Notes: generated from the sequence alone by a model not told the origin. 59,097 nt of DNA from Ruminococcus sp. YE71 (GCF_900119155.1 NZ_FPIR01000021.1:1-59097), one strand, 5' to 3'. Shown: positions 1 to 9,190, counted from the stretch's first letter. Numbers and translations: made by a program.

Positions 1-309
1 CGAATCGAGATCATGCTTGTCATAAATCTCACGGAGCATTTCGCTGAATGTTTCTCTTGCCGCTATATCCATCGGGTCGTAGCGGCTGGCAAGAGTGCCC
101 ATCAGCACCTCCAGCGGATTCTTGAAACTGAGCAGATAGTCAGCCGCATCATCGAGAATACAGGATTCAATATTCGTTCTGATGAACTTGACGGCTGCTA
201 TCTGTTCGGCGTTCTCAATCAGCTCATCGGCTGTCATGTCCCACCAGATTTCACGCATGGATTCGTATTCAAGGTTTATCTTTTTCAGCAGCTTATCGAT
301 CGCAGTCAT
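1..309 (-). CDS. DUF3848-like ICE protein (3' end outside window)
   Basis: The minus-strand frame is open from an ATG at 309 to the window edge (103 codons, no stop), so the protein is partial. GAGGTGAGAGC sits just before the ATG and supports this start. The visible part is helical and acidic, with no signal peptide or membrane segment. Its pattern (ADELIENA..., then a CILDDAADYLL stretch, then SRYDPMD) resembles small DUF3848-type proteins found in Clostridial conjugative elements, but that assignment is from memory and loose. It follows the VirB4 gene by about 12 bases, so it is probably the next cistron of the transfer operon. Function unknown. Confidence 0.6.
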   Translation of the reverse strand, partial: MTAIDKLLKKINLEYESMREIWWDMTADELIENAEQIAAVKFIRTNIESCILDDAADYLLSFKNPLEVLMGTLASRYDPMDIAARETFSEMLREIYDKHDLDS

Positions 310-321
310 GCTCTCACCTCA

Positions 322-2145
322 CTATCTTCCCCCAGCCGCTCCGAACAGCGCTGCCTTGTAGGGCGGTGCGATGACCACCAGCAAATACCTCTCATTGCCG
401 CAGCGGTACAGACATGTCCCTCGCTCAGGAAACTTTATTAGATCAAACTCCGAAGGTTCAAGCTGCAAGGTGTCGATGAACGGCTCGGCTGCGATATTGC
501 CGGGGTTGAAAAGAAAATGATGAGACGGTATGCTGAACAGCGGTTTTGTGAACTCCTTTATCTCCGGTAATAAGAAATCCTCAATGTTCTGACTTGCCAG
601 AATGAAACTCGATTCCTTCTTGCGAACACGTTTCATGCCATTGCGGATATACTCTATCGCCGTCAAGTTGGTGAGAAATAAATACAATTCATCAACAGCC
701 GCCACCGTATTTCCCTTGCCAAGAAGCTGATTTGACATATAAGACAGAATATTGAACAGCAACGTATCTTTCAGCCGCTTGTTTGTGTCCATAAGACCCT
801 TGACCCCGAAGCACACAAACTCGCCGTCTTTGACGTTTGTATGACCGTTGAAATACTTGCTCTCCGCACCTCTGCACATAGAGTGCAGCCCAAGACAAAT
901 ATTCTGGAGCATATCCTCGGTATAGATATGCTTCACTTCATTGTCGAACGCCATGAACTCCTTTTCGATAAGGTCGTAAAGGTCACTCATTATCGGATAG
1001 TCCTCGTCTTTTAGCGTGTCAAGGTCGGTCATATCGTCAATGCCGAAACGTGCATATAGCTTTATGAGCATAATCTCGATAGTGTCAATTTCAGCGTCAG
1101 TGAAATCCTTGTACGCCCTGAAAAAATCCTTGAGGTAGCTGATATGCTGACTCAGCTTTGTGACCTTCTTGAACGCTTCGGGACTGTCACAGCCGCCCCT
1201 TTCACCGTCCGTCCACGCTTTCGGTTCGAGGGGATTTATCATAAATTCTCCCGACATCATATCGATATAAGTTCCGCCGAGATTGCGGCACAAGTCCTCA
1301 TATTCATGCTCAGGGTCGAGAACAAGAACACTTTTTCCTGCTTCACGATTGTTACAAAGCAGCAGCTTCATGAGGTAGCTTTTGCCCTGACCGCTGTTGC
1401 CGAGAATCAGGACATTTGAGTTGGTCTTATCCTCTGTCCTGCGGTCGAAATCTACCAAGACATTTGAACCGTACTTGTCACGTCCGAGATAGAAGCCATG
1501 CTCATCGGTTTTGCCGGAATAATTCAGCGGATACATATTCGCCACACTCGAAGCCGGCAGCACCCTTTCAAACTGACTTGCAAACGAATTGCTGCCCGTA
1601 GGAAGTGCAGACAGAAACGCCTCTTTCTGCCGCAAAATCAGTCTATCTACACTTATTTTTGAACGGGTCAGTTCCATCTGTATATCCGACTGGAGTTCTT
1701 TCAGCTTGTCCTCTGATACTGCTTTCAGCTCGATAAACACAGCGCAGTGCAGCAGAGGCTCCTTGTTGCGCCGAAGCTCCGAGATAAGCTCCACCACATC
1801 GTTGATATTATCCTGTGCCTTGATATTCTCGTTGACATCGCTGACTGTGGTCATCATGTGGTTCTTCCGCATCGCCTGCTGAACGATTTTTCGCTGCTCC
1901 ATGCTGTCAACAAGGCGGTTGTAGATGCGGAGTGTCACGCCGTTGCGGTCAGCAAGATGTGCGAGTATTGCCGTTTCATCAGTGCTCGGCGGATACTCGG
2001 TAATCGCCCAGCATGACTTGTAATAATTGCCGCAGATATAATGATCGGAATAAAAACGCAGTATTCCCGGCACAGCCCTGTCGAAGAATTTCTTGGTGTT
2101 TATTATCTCCCGCTGTTCTTCTGTCAGTTCTTTCTTTTTCTTCAT
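322..2145 (-). CDS. VirB4-like conjugation ATPase
   Basis: This is the energising ATPase of the type IV secretion channel (VirB4/TraE/TrbE class), acting at the inner face of the membrane. The 607-residue protein has a Walker A box GNSGQGKS near residues 249-256 and a Walker B-like AVDELYLF further on, followed by the RVRKKESSFILASQN segment usual in VirB4 C-terminal domains. It starts at an ATG overlapping the stop of the upstream 190-residue gene (ATGA), with GGAGGTGACGGT just upstream, so translation is probably coupled. Full-length VirB4 proteins are often larger. The N-terminal domain here seems to be supplied partly by the preceding small protein. Confidence 0.92.
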   Translation of the reverse strand: MKKKKELTEEQREIINTKKFFDRAVPGILRFYSDHYICGNYYKSCWAITEYPPSTDETAILAHLADRNGVTLRIYNRLVDSMEQRKIVQQAMRKNHMMTTVSDVNENIKAQDNINDVVELISELRRNKEPLLHCAVFIELKAVSEDKLKELQSDIQMELTRSKISVDRLILRQKEAFLSALPTGSNSFASQFERVLPASSVANMYPLNYSGKTDEHGFYLGRDKYGSNVLVDFDRRTEDKTNSNVLILGNSGQGKSYLMKLLLCNNREAGKSVLVLDPEHEYEDLCRNLGGTYIDMMSGEFMINPLEPKAWTDGERGGCDSPEAFKKVTKLSQHISYLKDFFRAYKDFTDAEIDTIEIMLIKLYARFGIDDMTDLDTLKDEDYPIMSDLYDLIEKEFMAFDNEVKHIYTEDMLQNICLGLHSMCRGAESKYFNGHTNVKDGEFVCFGVKGLMDTNKRLKDTLLFNILSYMSNQLLGKGNTVAAVDELYLFLTNLTAIEYIRNGMKRVRKKESSFILASQNIEDFLLPEIKEFTKPLFSIPSHHFLFNPGNIAAEPFIDTLQLEPSEFDLIKFPERGTCLYRCGNERYLLVVIAPPYKAALFGAAGGR

Positions 2146-2714
2146 ACCGTCACCTCCATGTCAAAGTAATTTTCTCCCTCAATGTCGGGTATCTCATCGC
2201 CTGCGATTGAAGTTCCGAAGTATAGTGCGAGCATTCTCTTGACATCCGCTTTGGACATTCTCTTTGCAGAAAACCCATGCTCAGACAGCGTTTTATCCAC
2301 ACGGCTTACGATGTTGAAAATCTGCTCCGGCTTCTCCCTGCGGAAACGCACCGCAAACATGAACTGTCTCGCCGAGGACATTTCAAGCTGAATCTCATCG
2401 AGAAAATCGTGATCTGCCTGCAACAGCTTTCTCACCGCTTCGTTCTGCTCGGTCTGCAAACGTCTGCGGATATACCACTTGTTATCGTCAAACCTCTCGG
2501 CACTGTCTGTGGCGATAATTTCAAGGTCGGGTATCACCGACAGCACCATCATGAGATTATGCACCTTGCTCTCGATATTTTCAGCAGACAATACGCTGAT
2601 ATTCGTCGGCTCGACCGAGAAAAAGACCACCTCTGCCTTGTCCGTTTTCACGCCATAATTAGTAAAGCGTTCAAGCCCGATGAGTGCCTGAACGCCGTTC
2701 TTTTTCTTCTTCAT
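2142..2714 (-). CDS. VirB4-associated N-terminal-like protein
   Basis: This 190-residue soluble protein lies directly upstream of virB4 and overlaps it by four bases. It begins like many VirB4 N-terminal regions (GLERFTNYGVKTDKAEVVFF, a beta-rich segment), and the VirB4 next door is short. I infer that the two are a split VirB4 or a tightly bound partner. The start directly abuts the PrgI stop (TAAATG) behind GGAAGGTG. There is no nucleotide-binding motif in this half. Known Tn1549-like elements commonly have a small gene in this position; its biochemical role is not established. Confidence 0.75.
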   Translation of the reverse strand: MKKKKNGVQALIGLERFTNYGVKTDKAEVVFFSVEPTNISVLSAENIESKVHNLMMVLSVIPDLEIIATDSAERFDDNKWYIRRRLQTEQNEAVRKLLQADHDFLDEIQLEMSSARQFMFAVRFRREKPEQIFNIVSRVDKTLSEHGFSAKRMSKADVKRMLALYFGTSIAGDEIPDIEGENYFDMEVTV

Positions 2715-2996
2715 TTATTCACCTTCCTTTAGCTGCCAGCGGAATTCTTGCTGTGTCAGCATAAAATACTTGACAGCGTTTATGATATAATCCATTACCG
2801 ATGATTCGTCAGCGCGAAGGCTCAGAAACGCATAGCACAGTGTCACCGCCGCAGGTATGATGTTCCAAAGCTCTGCAACAACCGCCACAGACACAATGAT
2901 TCCACCGCAAATAATTATAAAATCCCGAACGCTCCAAAACCACAGCTTTACGCTGGATTTTAAGTTTTCGGGGTAGATATAGGTCTTTATTTTCAT
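2715..2996 (-). CDS. PrgI-like membrane protein of the conjugation channel
   Basis: This roughly 93-residue protein has the short soluble head (KTYIYPENLK) and the two closely spaced hydrophobic segments (IIICGGIIVSVAVVAELWNI and IPAAVTLCYAFLSL) that mark PrgI/TcpE-like components of Gram-positive type IV secretion systems. It comes just before the VirB4 module, the normal order. I chose the ATG at 2996 because an upstream TTG at 3041 would add 15 residues coming from a terminator hairpin. GGAG lies only two bases before this ATG, which is unusually tight, so the start is not certain. Confidence 0.75.
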   Translation of the reverse strand: MKIKTYIYPENLKSSVKLWFWSVRDFIIICGGIIVSVAVVAELWNIIPAAVTLCYAFLSLRADESSVMDYIINAVKYFMLTQQEFRWQLKEGE

Positions 2997-3006
2997 CACT
3001 CCAATC

Positions 3007-3037
3007 AAAAAAAGCAGCCGGCATTTCTGCCGACTGC
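3007..3037 (-). terminator. Intrinsic terminator inside the transfer operon
   Basis: On the minus strand, a perfect 10-bp stem with one G-T pair closes a GAAA loop (arms 3028-3037 and 3014-3023). It is followed at once by seven T residues (3007-3013). It lies between the DUF4314-like gene and prgI, so it should reduce expression of the prgI-virB4 genes relative to those upstream unless antitermination occurs. Confidence 0.85.
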
Positions 3038-3044
3038 ACAAAAA

Positions 3045-3233
3045 TCATGAAGCTATCTCGAAGTTCTTGAGAAGCTGTTCTTCAGAAAATTTAGCCTGAC
3101 CGCCGTCCGTCCAGTCAACAAATATCTGGTCGAAATCATCGATATAAACTATCGTTGCGGTTGAACCTATCGGGGTCTTTCCGTCAATATCTTTTATCAG
3201 CGTTATCATACTGCCGACTGTTATCATGTCCAT
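3045..3233 (-). CDS. Small DUF4314-like protein
   Basis: This is a 62-residue protein starting at the ATG at 3233, chosen because AGGAGG lies seven bases upstream; a longer frame to 3290 has no such site. The sequence MITLIKDIDGKTPIG then TATIVYIDDFDQIFVDW has the small beta-barrel look of DUF4314 proteins, common in Clostridial ICEs, and the N-terminus of the 33067-33576 gene has a similar pattern. No catalytic residues can be named. It sits between the VirB6-like gene and a terminator. Confidence 0.7.
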   Translation of the reverse strand: MDMITVGSMITLIKDIDGKTPIGSTATIVYIDDFDQIFVDWTDGGQAKFSEEQLLKNFEIAS

Positions 3234-3316
3234 TTCAATGCCTCCTTGCTTTAACTGCTTTATTATACTACTTCGGGTCGGCGGTTTCAATACAGCATTC
3301 CAACAATTTTATGAAC

Positions 3317-4243
3317 TTATTTTACCGCCTTAATAAGCCCAGCCGCCTTGCTGCCAAGACTGACCGTCTGACTAATGCTCGTCATGTTCACCTTTACGCT
3401 CGTTTCAAGACCATACATCTGAGCAACCCTCGGAACTTCGGTCGCAGATAGACACAAGCCTATTGCAATCAGCGGATGTGCCGTGTAGGTTAGCAGTCCG
3501 AGGTACAGTATCGTTGTCTGCAAAAATGTCGTCAGACAGGTCGCAATTACCTGCTTGCACCAACCGTAGAATCCGTCTGTGAACCCTCTCGGAACGCCGA
3601 ACATATATAGACTGCCGACCGCAATCTGACACAGCAAAATGCCCCCACGCTTGATGTTTGCAAAGACTATTTTCACCGTACAGTAACCGATGAGAATTAT
3701 AAAAACGAGATTGAACAGCGTTGCATTTCCGCTGAGTTCCAAAAGAACCAACTTGGCGGTCGTCGAAACGTCAGAAGACATCGCCCCCGTGAAAGCACTT
3801 ACCAGGTCGCCGGCAAACGACCCTTGCAAATGACAACAGAGAGCATACAATTTCGGCGGAATGTCCGCAAAAAGATACGCCGCCATGAAGCCCTTGAAAA
3901 TGTTTATCGCCGTGTTTTTGATATTCGCACCGCCGTTCTCATATGCAACCGCACAGTCGAACACAGCGACAATGAATCCGCAAACGAATAGAATCTGCCC
4001 CATTGAAGCAAACAGCGAAATAAAAGTTTGCACCCACGCAAGAGTGAAAATGTTGCTTGTGGTGGAGTTGATGAATTCAAAAAAGTCGGAAAAGCAGCCG
4101 TAAACCGTTTCAAACAGCCACGAAAACATCATGTCCCAGACCGCTTCGGTCACAGCCGATGCTGCCGACCCGACTGTATCATCCCACAAGCTTGAAATAC
4201 CGTCACCTATCCAATCAATCGCATCGCCTATCCAGTCAAACAC
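3317..4243 (-). CDS. VirB6/TrbL-like polytopic conjugation protein
   Basis: A 308-residue membrane protein with about six hydrophobic segments, including one near ILFVCGFIVAVFDCAVAY, one at LFNLVFIILIGYCTVKIVF and one near TTILYLGLLTYT. The first 40 residues are amphipathic with W-rich repeats (DWIGDAIDWIGDGISSLW). It corresponds to the VirB6/TrbL position of Tn1549-type transfer operons, forming part of the inner-membrane pore. I start it at GTG 4243, which overlaps the stop of the HTH gene by one base (TAGTG) and follows AAGGGGG. The longer frame extends into that gene. Confidence 0.85.
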   Translation of the reverse strand: MFDWIGDAIDWIGDGISSLWDDTVGSAASAVTEAVWDMMFSWLFETVYGCFSDFFEFINSTTSNIFTLAWVQTFISLFASMGQILFVCGFIVAVFDCAVAYENGGANIKNTAINIFKGFMAAYLFADIPPKLYALCCHLQGSFAGDLVSAFTGAMSSDVSTTAKLVLLELSGNATLFNLVFIILIGYCTVKIVFANIKRGGILLCQIAVGSLYMFGVPRGFTDGFYGWCKQVIATCLTTFLQTTILYLGLLTYTAHPLIAIGLCLSATEVPRVAQMYGLETSVKVNMTSISQTVSLGSKAAGLIKAVK

Positions 4244-4524
4244 TATGCACCGCCCCCTTTGCCAGAAATATCTGTCAGCTTGTAGAGGTTGGAGCTTATG
4301 CCGCCGCTTGTGCGGATACGCTGTTTTTTCTCTATCAGACCGCACTTTTCAAGGTCATTCAACGCCCTGAAGACCGTGCGTCTGCTGAGGCTGAGGTCAA
4401 GCGCTATCGTTTTTGCCGACGGAAAGCACTCGCCCATTTTATTTGCCCTGTCGCACAGATAACAGTAAACAGTCACCGCCCTGTGCGGCAGACCAAGATC
4501 GTAGATCCGTCTCGCTACTATCAA
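4243..4524 (-). CDS. Helix-turn-helix protein (HTH_36 type)
   Basis: A 93-residue winged-helix protein. The stretch from CFPSAKTIALDLSLSRRTVF to RALNDLEKCGLIEKKQR is a classic MarR/GntR-like recognition helix and wing seen in HTH_36 proteins of conjugative elements and replication initiators. The start is TTG at 4524 behind GGGGGATTGATATA. It lies between virD4 and the VirB6-like gene and overlaps the latter by one base. Probably a regulator of transfer genes; the DNA target is not visible. Confidence 0.8.
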   Translation of the reverse strand: MIVARRIYDLGLPHRAVTVYCYLCDRANKMGECFPSAKTIALDLSLSRRTVFRALNDLEKCGLIEKKQRIRTSGGISSNLYKLTDISGKGGGA

Positions 4525-4537
4525 TATATCAATCCCC

Positions 4538-6310
4538 CTAACTTCCGGTTTTTATTGGTCTGCCACGTTTCTCCGCAAAGCTGCCGTCCTCGGGACAATA
4601 TTCGTCAGGCGGCTCCGGCTTTGCCTGCGGATATTTCTGCTCAATGGCTCGCATCAGCTTGTCTCGCTCGGCGTAGCTGACAAGCCTTGCACCCTTGTCC
4701 GACAACAGAAAAGGCGTACCAAACTTTATGCCCCATTTGAAGTATAATTTCAGCTTTGAGATCATCGGGTGCGTTCCTGTTTTCATCACGATGAACTGTC
4801 CTTTGGGCATCGACTTTAACTCATCGACCGTCATCAGCGGTCTGCCTATCATCTGTATCGACTGTGATTTTTCCTTGCCCAGCGACACCGAACCGCTCTG
4901 AACAGTCTGCTCTCCAAGTGCTTTGGACAGCACCTCTGCGCTTTGGCTATTCGGTGCAAAACCGCCGAAAACAGTCAATTGTGTGTTATCTGTGATTATC
5001 TCCATGCCTTCTTTGCCGTATTTTTGTTCAAGCTGGGCGAAGCTCTGAATTATCGCCACGATGGATATTTTTCTCGAACGTCCTGCGGAGAACATTGCTT
5101 CTGCGCCCTCTATTTTCGGGAAAGTGCCGAACTCGTCACAGTAGAACATGACACGGTTATTAAGGCTGCTGCCGTTCTCGTCAGCAATCGTCAAAATCTC
5201 ACGATATAGCTGCTGAATCAAAAGCGACACCATGAAATATTTTGACTGATCTTCTTCCGGCAGGATTATAAAAATAGCTGACTTTTCGTTGCAAAATTTC
5301 TCCGCATCTATCGCCGTCCCAAAACACAGTATCTGCTCCATTTCGCTGTCGAGAAAACTGTTGAGCCTTGAAAGTGCGGTTGACATGACCGACATCATTG
5401 CCTGATCTGCCGAGTTGAGTGCCGCACCAGCAAGCCATTTTGCCTTGTGTTCAGAGGGAAGTTTCTCCATAAGAGAAGTGAAATACATCTGCGGTTTCTC
5501 TTTTGCAGACCTCGCCGGAGTTTTTGCGATGAGGTCTTGTATCAGCTTGAACACCGAAACAATGTGCCGTTCGTTTTTCTCTCCAAACTCCGCAAGAAGC
5601 AGTATAACCGACCCGAGCAGCCCCTCTGCCGCATCGTAGAAAAACGCATTCTGTCCGTAGTTTGCACTGTCACCGCCGCCGATGTTTATGATCGTTTTGG
5701 CGGTGATCTTTGCGTATTTCTCGGCTTTTGCCTTTGCTGACAGGTTCGTCCTGTCCGACAAATAAATATCCATATACTTGTTCACAAGGTGCAAAATATT
5801 ATTTTCATCACTTCTGGTCGGATTACGCAGGTCTATCACCGAGACATTGTAACCGTAACAGTCACGGGCAATTGAACCGTAATTTCTCGCAACATCACCT
5901 TTGGTATCGGTTGACAAAAAACTCATACCCGAAGCACACGCAAATTCAATATTCGGGTACAGAAAATACGCCGTCTTGCCGACACCTGCCGCACCTATCA
6001 TGAGCGTGTGAACGTCGCCGGTGTCAATAAGAGCAGTCGTGTGCTTGCCGCCATTGCAGGCAACGATCGTACCCTGAACAGACGGCAGATTCTTGCCCTG
6101 CCGCCACATCTCAGGCTCGAACAGCGAAGAAGAAAAAGTCCGCCGTATTTCACGCTTAGTCGCCCACCTCGCCGTTCCGTGCTGTCCGTCGCCTATTCGC
6201 TTTGACTTTATGCCGTTTATCGACTTGCTGTCCAGGATGCTCACAATGATAAAAAACACGATGAACGCCGCAGTCATCAGTCCTAAAGCTAACATTTGAC
6301 TTTCATTCAA
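4538..6310 (-). CDS. VirD4/TraG-type coupling protein
   Basis: Type IV coupling ATPase that brings the relaxase-DNA complex to the secretion channel. The 590-residue protein has a hydrophobic N-terminal segment at about residues 8-27, a Walker A GAAGVGKT at about 106-113, the FLSTDTKGD motif, and a Walker B-like CDEFGTFPKI region followed by SAGRSRKISIVAIIQS, all typical of TraG/VirD4. The start follows GAGGTG at a good spacing. The C-terminal tail is charged and hydrophilic. It is upstream of the HTH and VirB6-like genes in the transfer operon. Confidence 0.94.
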   Translation of the reverse strand: MNESQMLALGLMTAAFIVFFIIVSILDSKSINGIKSKRIGDGQHGTARWATKREIRRTFSSSLFEPEMWRQGKNLPSVQGTIVACNGGKHTTALIDTGDVHTLMIGAAGVGKTAYFLYPNIEFACASGMSFLSTDTKGDVARNYGSIARDCYGYNVSVIDLRNPTRSDENNILHLVNKYMDIYLSDRTNLSAKAKAEKYAKITAKTIINIGGGDSANYGQNAFFYDAAEGLLGSVILLLAEFGEKNERHIVSVFKLIQDLIAKTPARSAKEKPQMYFTSLMEKLPSEHKAKWLAGAALNSADQAMMSVMSTALSRLNSFLDSEMEQILCFGTAIDAEKFCNEKSAIFIILPEEDQSKYFMVSLLIQQLYREILTIADENGSSLNNRVMFYCDEFGTFPKIEGAEAMFSAGRSRKISIVAIIQSFAQLEQKYGKEGMEIITDNTQLTVFGGFAPNSQSAEVLSKALGEQTVQSGSVSLGKEKSQSIQMIGRPLMTVDELKSMPKGQFIVMKTGTHPMISKLKLYFKWGIKFGTPFLLSDKGARLVSYAERDKLMRAIEQKYPQAKPEPPDEYCPEDGSFAEKRGRPIKTGS

Positions 6311-6402
6311 TTAAACACCTCATTTTCCTTTTCCACTATTATAGAAATAGTTCATTTGAATACTTATTGTTATGCCACCATGACGCAGGGGATATGACGA
6401 TT

Positions 6403-7803
6403 TTATCCGTAACCGAAATGCTGGGTCAGAAATTCATCTTCATCTTCGTTTTCAGACTGCTCGGGAACAGGCTTGTTGTACTCGTCCTCGACTGCGACAC
6501 GCATAGCACAGTCAGCAAGTTCAAACAGCTTCTTCGCCGTCGCTACCGACTGTTCTTCCGTCCTCGCAGTCTGCCGCAAGTCACGCATGACTTCGCTGTA
6601 TTTGTCCGACAGAGAGCGTGTTTTGGCGTTCATCCGACCCTTGTCGGCATACGCACGATATGAATTTGACAGCTTCTTTTTCAGATTCTGAAACCCCTGC
6701 GGTTCGTCCTTCACACGCATAAAAAACGCCGAGCCTGCAAGCGCATACTCGGCGAGATATTTCATCTGAGTGTTTTTATACGCCGTCCGGAGCTGTTCGG
6801 CAAGTTTGTCTGGGCGGCAGCGGTAATACTTCAACTGCGAAACAAACCCTTGATACAGAACCTTTCGCCTGTGCGGTTCGGCAGAAATGGGAGGCTGACC
6901 GTGAGCGGCTTTCAAGTCCTCGTTCCAGTCCTTGTAGGTCGGGTACAGCCTTGTGACATTGGTGAAACCACGCTCGTGAAGAATGTCCCTGATGCGTTCC
7001 GCACCGTCAATGCCGCCCTCGTCATCGTCCGTACAAAGCACAATGTGGCTGATATTTTCGTGAGTATCGAGCGCCTGCAATACCGCATTTTCATACACAC
7101 CGTTCATGGCGATATAGCTGTGCTGCTGCCAGTTTTCGGGGCGGAGCGTGATATACGACAGCATATCGATCGGAGCCTCGAACACATACAGCCTCCCCGA
7201 AGTGCCAAAGTGAGCAAAGCTGTATTTCGTGTCCGAACCCTCGACAGTCAGCTTCACGGTCTTGCCCTTAGTGGTCGTGGAACGCTTGCTCGCCTGACGC
7301 GGCACACCGTTTTCGTCAACTCCCACGAACACCGCATTGTGATATTTTGCGTCCTCGTAGAGCTTGCCAGCCTTTGCAAAGTGTGTGATAATATCAGCAC
7401 TTATGAACCTCTGTTTGATGAGGTAAGCGTAAACTCGGTGCATGGTTTTGTTCTTCGGCGGCAGTTCAAAGGGCTTTCTTTCTTCTTTCACCATGACCTC
7501 ATTGCTCTTGTGCGACACCGGCGAAACAGACACTCCGAGCAGTTCCTGAACCGCTTCGGTAAACGTCATTCCGTAGAACTCCTGCATGAATTTTATAGCA
7601 CCGCCGCCGATCTGCCGCTTGTGGTCGAACCACTGTGAGCCGTGTATCATGATGCTGTCGTGCCTGCCCGAGCCGTCCGTATAAATGAGCTTTGAGGAGA
7701 TGCCGGCACGTTCAAGGCGTTCGCCACGCATACGCAGAAATCGTTCCAAATCAACGCTGTTTGCGAGCATTTTCTGCTCGTCTGAAAATGGAATATATGG
7801 CAT
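6403..7803 (-). CDS. TOPRIM/DUF3991 primase-like protein
   Basis: This 466-residue protein has an N-terminal zinc-finger-free primase-like region (DUF3991 type) and a TOPRIM fold. The conserved acidic residues of TOPRIM are visible as YVFEAPIDMLSY (Glu) and later as LCTDDDEGGIDGAERI (Asp-x-Asp). Such proteins are found in Tn1549-like elements and are thought to prime or process the transferred strand after entry. The last 20 residues are strongly acidic and end FLTQHFGYG, like other tails in this element. The start at ATG 7803 is ordinary. Confidence 0.85.
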   Translation of the reverse strand: MPYIPFSDEQKMLANSVDLERFLRMRGERLERAGISSKLIYTDGSGRHDSIMIHGSQWFDHKRQIGGGAIKFMQEFYGMTFTEAVQELLGVSVSPVSHKSNEVMVKEERKPFELPPKNKTMHRVYAYLIKQRFISADIITHFAKAGKLYEDAKYHNAVFVGVDENGVPRQASKRSTTTKGKTVKLTVEGSDTKYSFAHFGTSGRLYVFEAPIDMLSYITLRPENWQQHSYIAMNGVYENAVLQALDTHENISHIVLCTDDDEGGIDGAERIRDILHERGFTNVTRLYPTYKDWNEDLKAAHGQPPISAEPHRRKVLYQGFVSQLKYYRCRPDKLAEQLRTAYKNTQMKYLAEYALAGSAFFMRVKDEPQGFQNLKKKLSNSYRAYADKGRMNAKTRSLSDKYSEVMRDLRQTARTEEQSVATAKKLFELADCAMRVAVEDEYNKPVPEQSENEDEDEFLTQHFGYG

Positions 7804-7819
7804 ATTGTCACCCCGCTTC

Positions 7820-8581
7820 TTAATATCTCACATTGTCGCACATCGCCGTCAGCAGAGCCGTGAACCCCTGACGCTCCATCATGTCGATTGACGAAAACTG
7901 TCCGGATACGACCGTCAGCGTATTATTCAGCAGAACAGCGTAGGTCTTAACATACCCGAACTGCGTCGCCGAACCGTCCGACTTCTGAACTGAGGCGGTA
8001 CGCTCGAACTTGCCCTTTGACACAACACTGCTTATCATGCGGTATTTGCTCGAAAATTCGTCCTCGCTCACTCCGGTCATATTCCGGGCGGTGATTCCGA
8101 AATAATAATCGCCGAAAGTGCTTATCATTGTATCGAGGTCATACGATAGACCACTGCCCGAAAGGTCGATGACCATAACGTCAACGCTGCCGCTGCCGTT
8201 CTTGCCTTTAACGGTTATCTTTTCGATGCCGTTGCTTTCCGATTCGCACTCGAAAGGGTTGGTTCTGAGCGGTTCTTCGGTAATAGCTTTGGTATCCTCG
8301 AAAGTTATCTGCGAGTCGAAAAACTCAGCGATAAAAGTGTCCTGTTCGAGTTGCCGCTTTTCTTCTTCGCTGATTTCCGATGAACTATCGGCTATGGTTT
8401 CCGTTTCCATAACACTCTCAACTGGTGGCGAAGTAGTCACTGGCGTTGTGGTCGTTTCGGGGACGGGTGCTTCTGTGGCAACAGTTGTGGTCGTCTGTAC
8501 CGGCGGCGAGATCGTGCCGCAGGCGGTCAGTACAGCAGCAATAAAAACGGCGGTCAGAGCCGACGTGATTCGTTTTGTCAA
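7820..8581 (-). CDS. Lipoprotein with Thr-rich linker (ICE cargo)
   Basis: A secreted lipoprotein of about 253 residues. The signal peptide ends in a lipobox (AVLTAC), so it should be anchored at the outer face of the membrane. A Pro/Thr/Val-rich linker of about 40 residues follows, then a globular domain of about 180 residues that I do not recognise (region with TVKGKNGSGSVDVMVIDLSG). I prefer TTG 8581 as start: GGAG lies eight bases before it, while the GTG at 8590 would overlap that site. Its layout parallels the lipoprotein at 16344-17279. Confidence 0.75.
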   Translation of the reverse strand: MTKRITSALTAVFIAAVLTACGTISPPVQTTTTVATEAPVPETTTTPVTTSPPVESVMETETIADSSSEISEEEKRQLEQDTFIAEFFDSQITFEDTKAITEEPLRTNPFECESESNGIEKITVKGKNGSGSVDVMVIDLSGSGLSYDLDTMISTFGDYYFGITARNMTGVSEDEFSSKYRMISSVVSKGKFERTASVQKSDGSATQFGYVKTYAVLLNNTLTVVSGQFSSIDMMERQGFTALLTAMCDNVRY

Positions 8582-8597
8582 TTTTATCACTCCATTC

Positions 8598-9023
8598 TTA
8601 GCTGAAAGTCGGATTCAGCAATTCATCTTCAAGAATATCCTGATCTGTAAAACAGCTCAGATAATCGTCCGTAGTTTCTGCCATTTTATCATAATCACTC
8701 TCGGTCGGGGCGAAGCCGTACCAGGAGACATCGCTGCCGGCACGCCAAATATGCGGAGCTACCGTATTTCCGCTGCGCATCTTCTTCATGCCGAGCAGTT
8801 CCGCAAGATCGATTATCTGACAGTCTATCTGTCCCTCTTTGCGATTAAACAGCGAAATCTTCAGGGCAGAATAATGGTCTGCGTACCCTCTTGTGACGAA
8901 CTCCATTTTGCCCGTGACACAATCCGGCAGCCTGAACACAGCAACTCTGCCGACAAATTTCGGGTCCTGTATATACTCGCTGCGGTTGCAGATTTTCTTT
9001 AGTTCCTGTGTGAAAAAGTTCAT
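8598..9023 (-). CDS. Hypothetical ICE protein
   Basis: A soluble 141-residue protein of unknown function. The start at ATG 9023 is chosen because AGGAAAA lies upstream and the longer frame has no site. It contains a GRVAVFRLPDCVTGKMEFV segment suggestive of a small beta domain, and an acidic C-terminus (CFTDQDILEDELLNPTFS). It ends a few bases before the lipoprotein start, so the two are likely one transcript. No family recognised. Confidence 0.65.
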   Translation of the reverse strand: MNFFTQELKKICNRSEYIQDPKFVGRVAVFRLPDCVTGKMEFVTRGYADHYSALKISLFNRKEGQIDCQIIDLAELLGMKKMRSGNTVAPHIWRAGSDVSWYGFAPTESDYDKMAETTDDYLSCFTDQDILEDELLNPTFS

Positions 9024-9161
9024 AGCATTTTTCCTTTCGTATTTTTTATAAATATAGAATTTATGCCTGGTGAGTGAAAGAGCTGACCATAATTTTAGAT
9101 TGATCTCCGTAAAAGCCAAAACCGCACGCTTTTTTCCTCATATTGTCGTTTATATTTGCTA

Positions 9162-9190
9162 TTGATTTATTATTTCAAAGGTGGTATAAT
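9162..9190 (+). promoter_or_regulatory. Sigma-A promoter for the YgjV-like gene
   Basis: TTGATT at 9162-9167 and a perfect TATAAT at 9185-9190 are separated by 17 bases. The start of the plus-strand YgjV-like gene lies 100 bases downstream. It is the only clear plus-strand promoter in the left part of the element. Confidence 0.75.

Noticed and set aside
13-441. Long plus-strand open frame at the left edge
   Set aside because: It runs opposite to the partial DUF3848-like gene and virB4 and has no ribosome site. It is a shadow of those genes.
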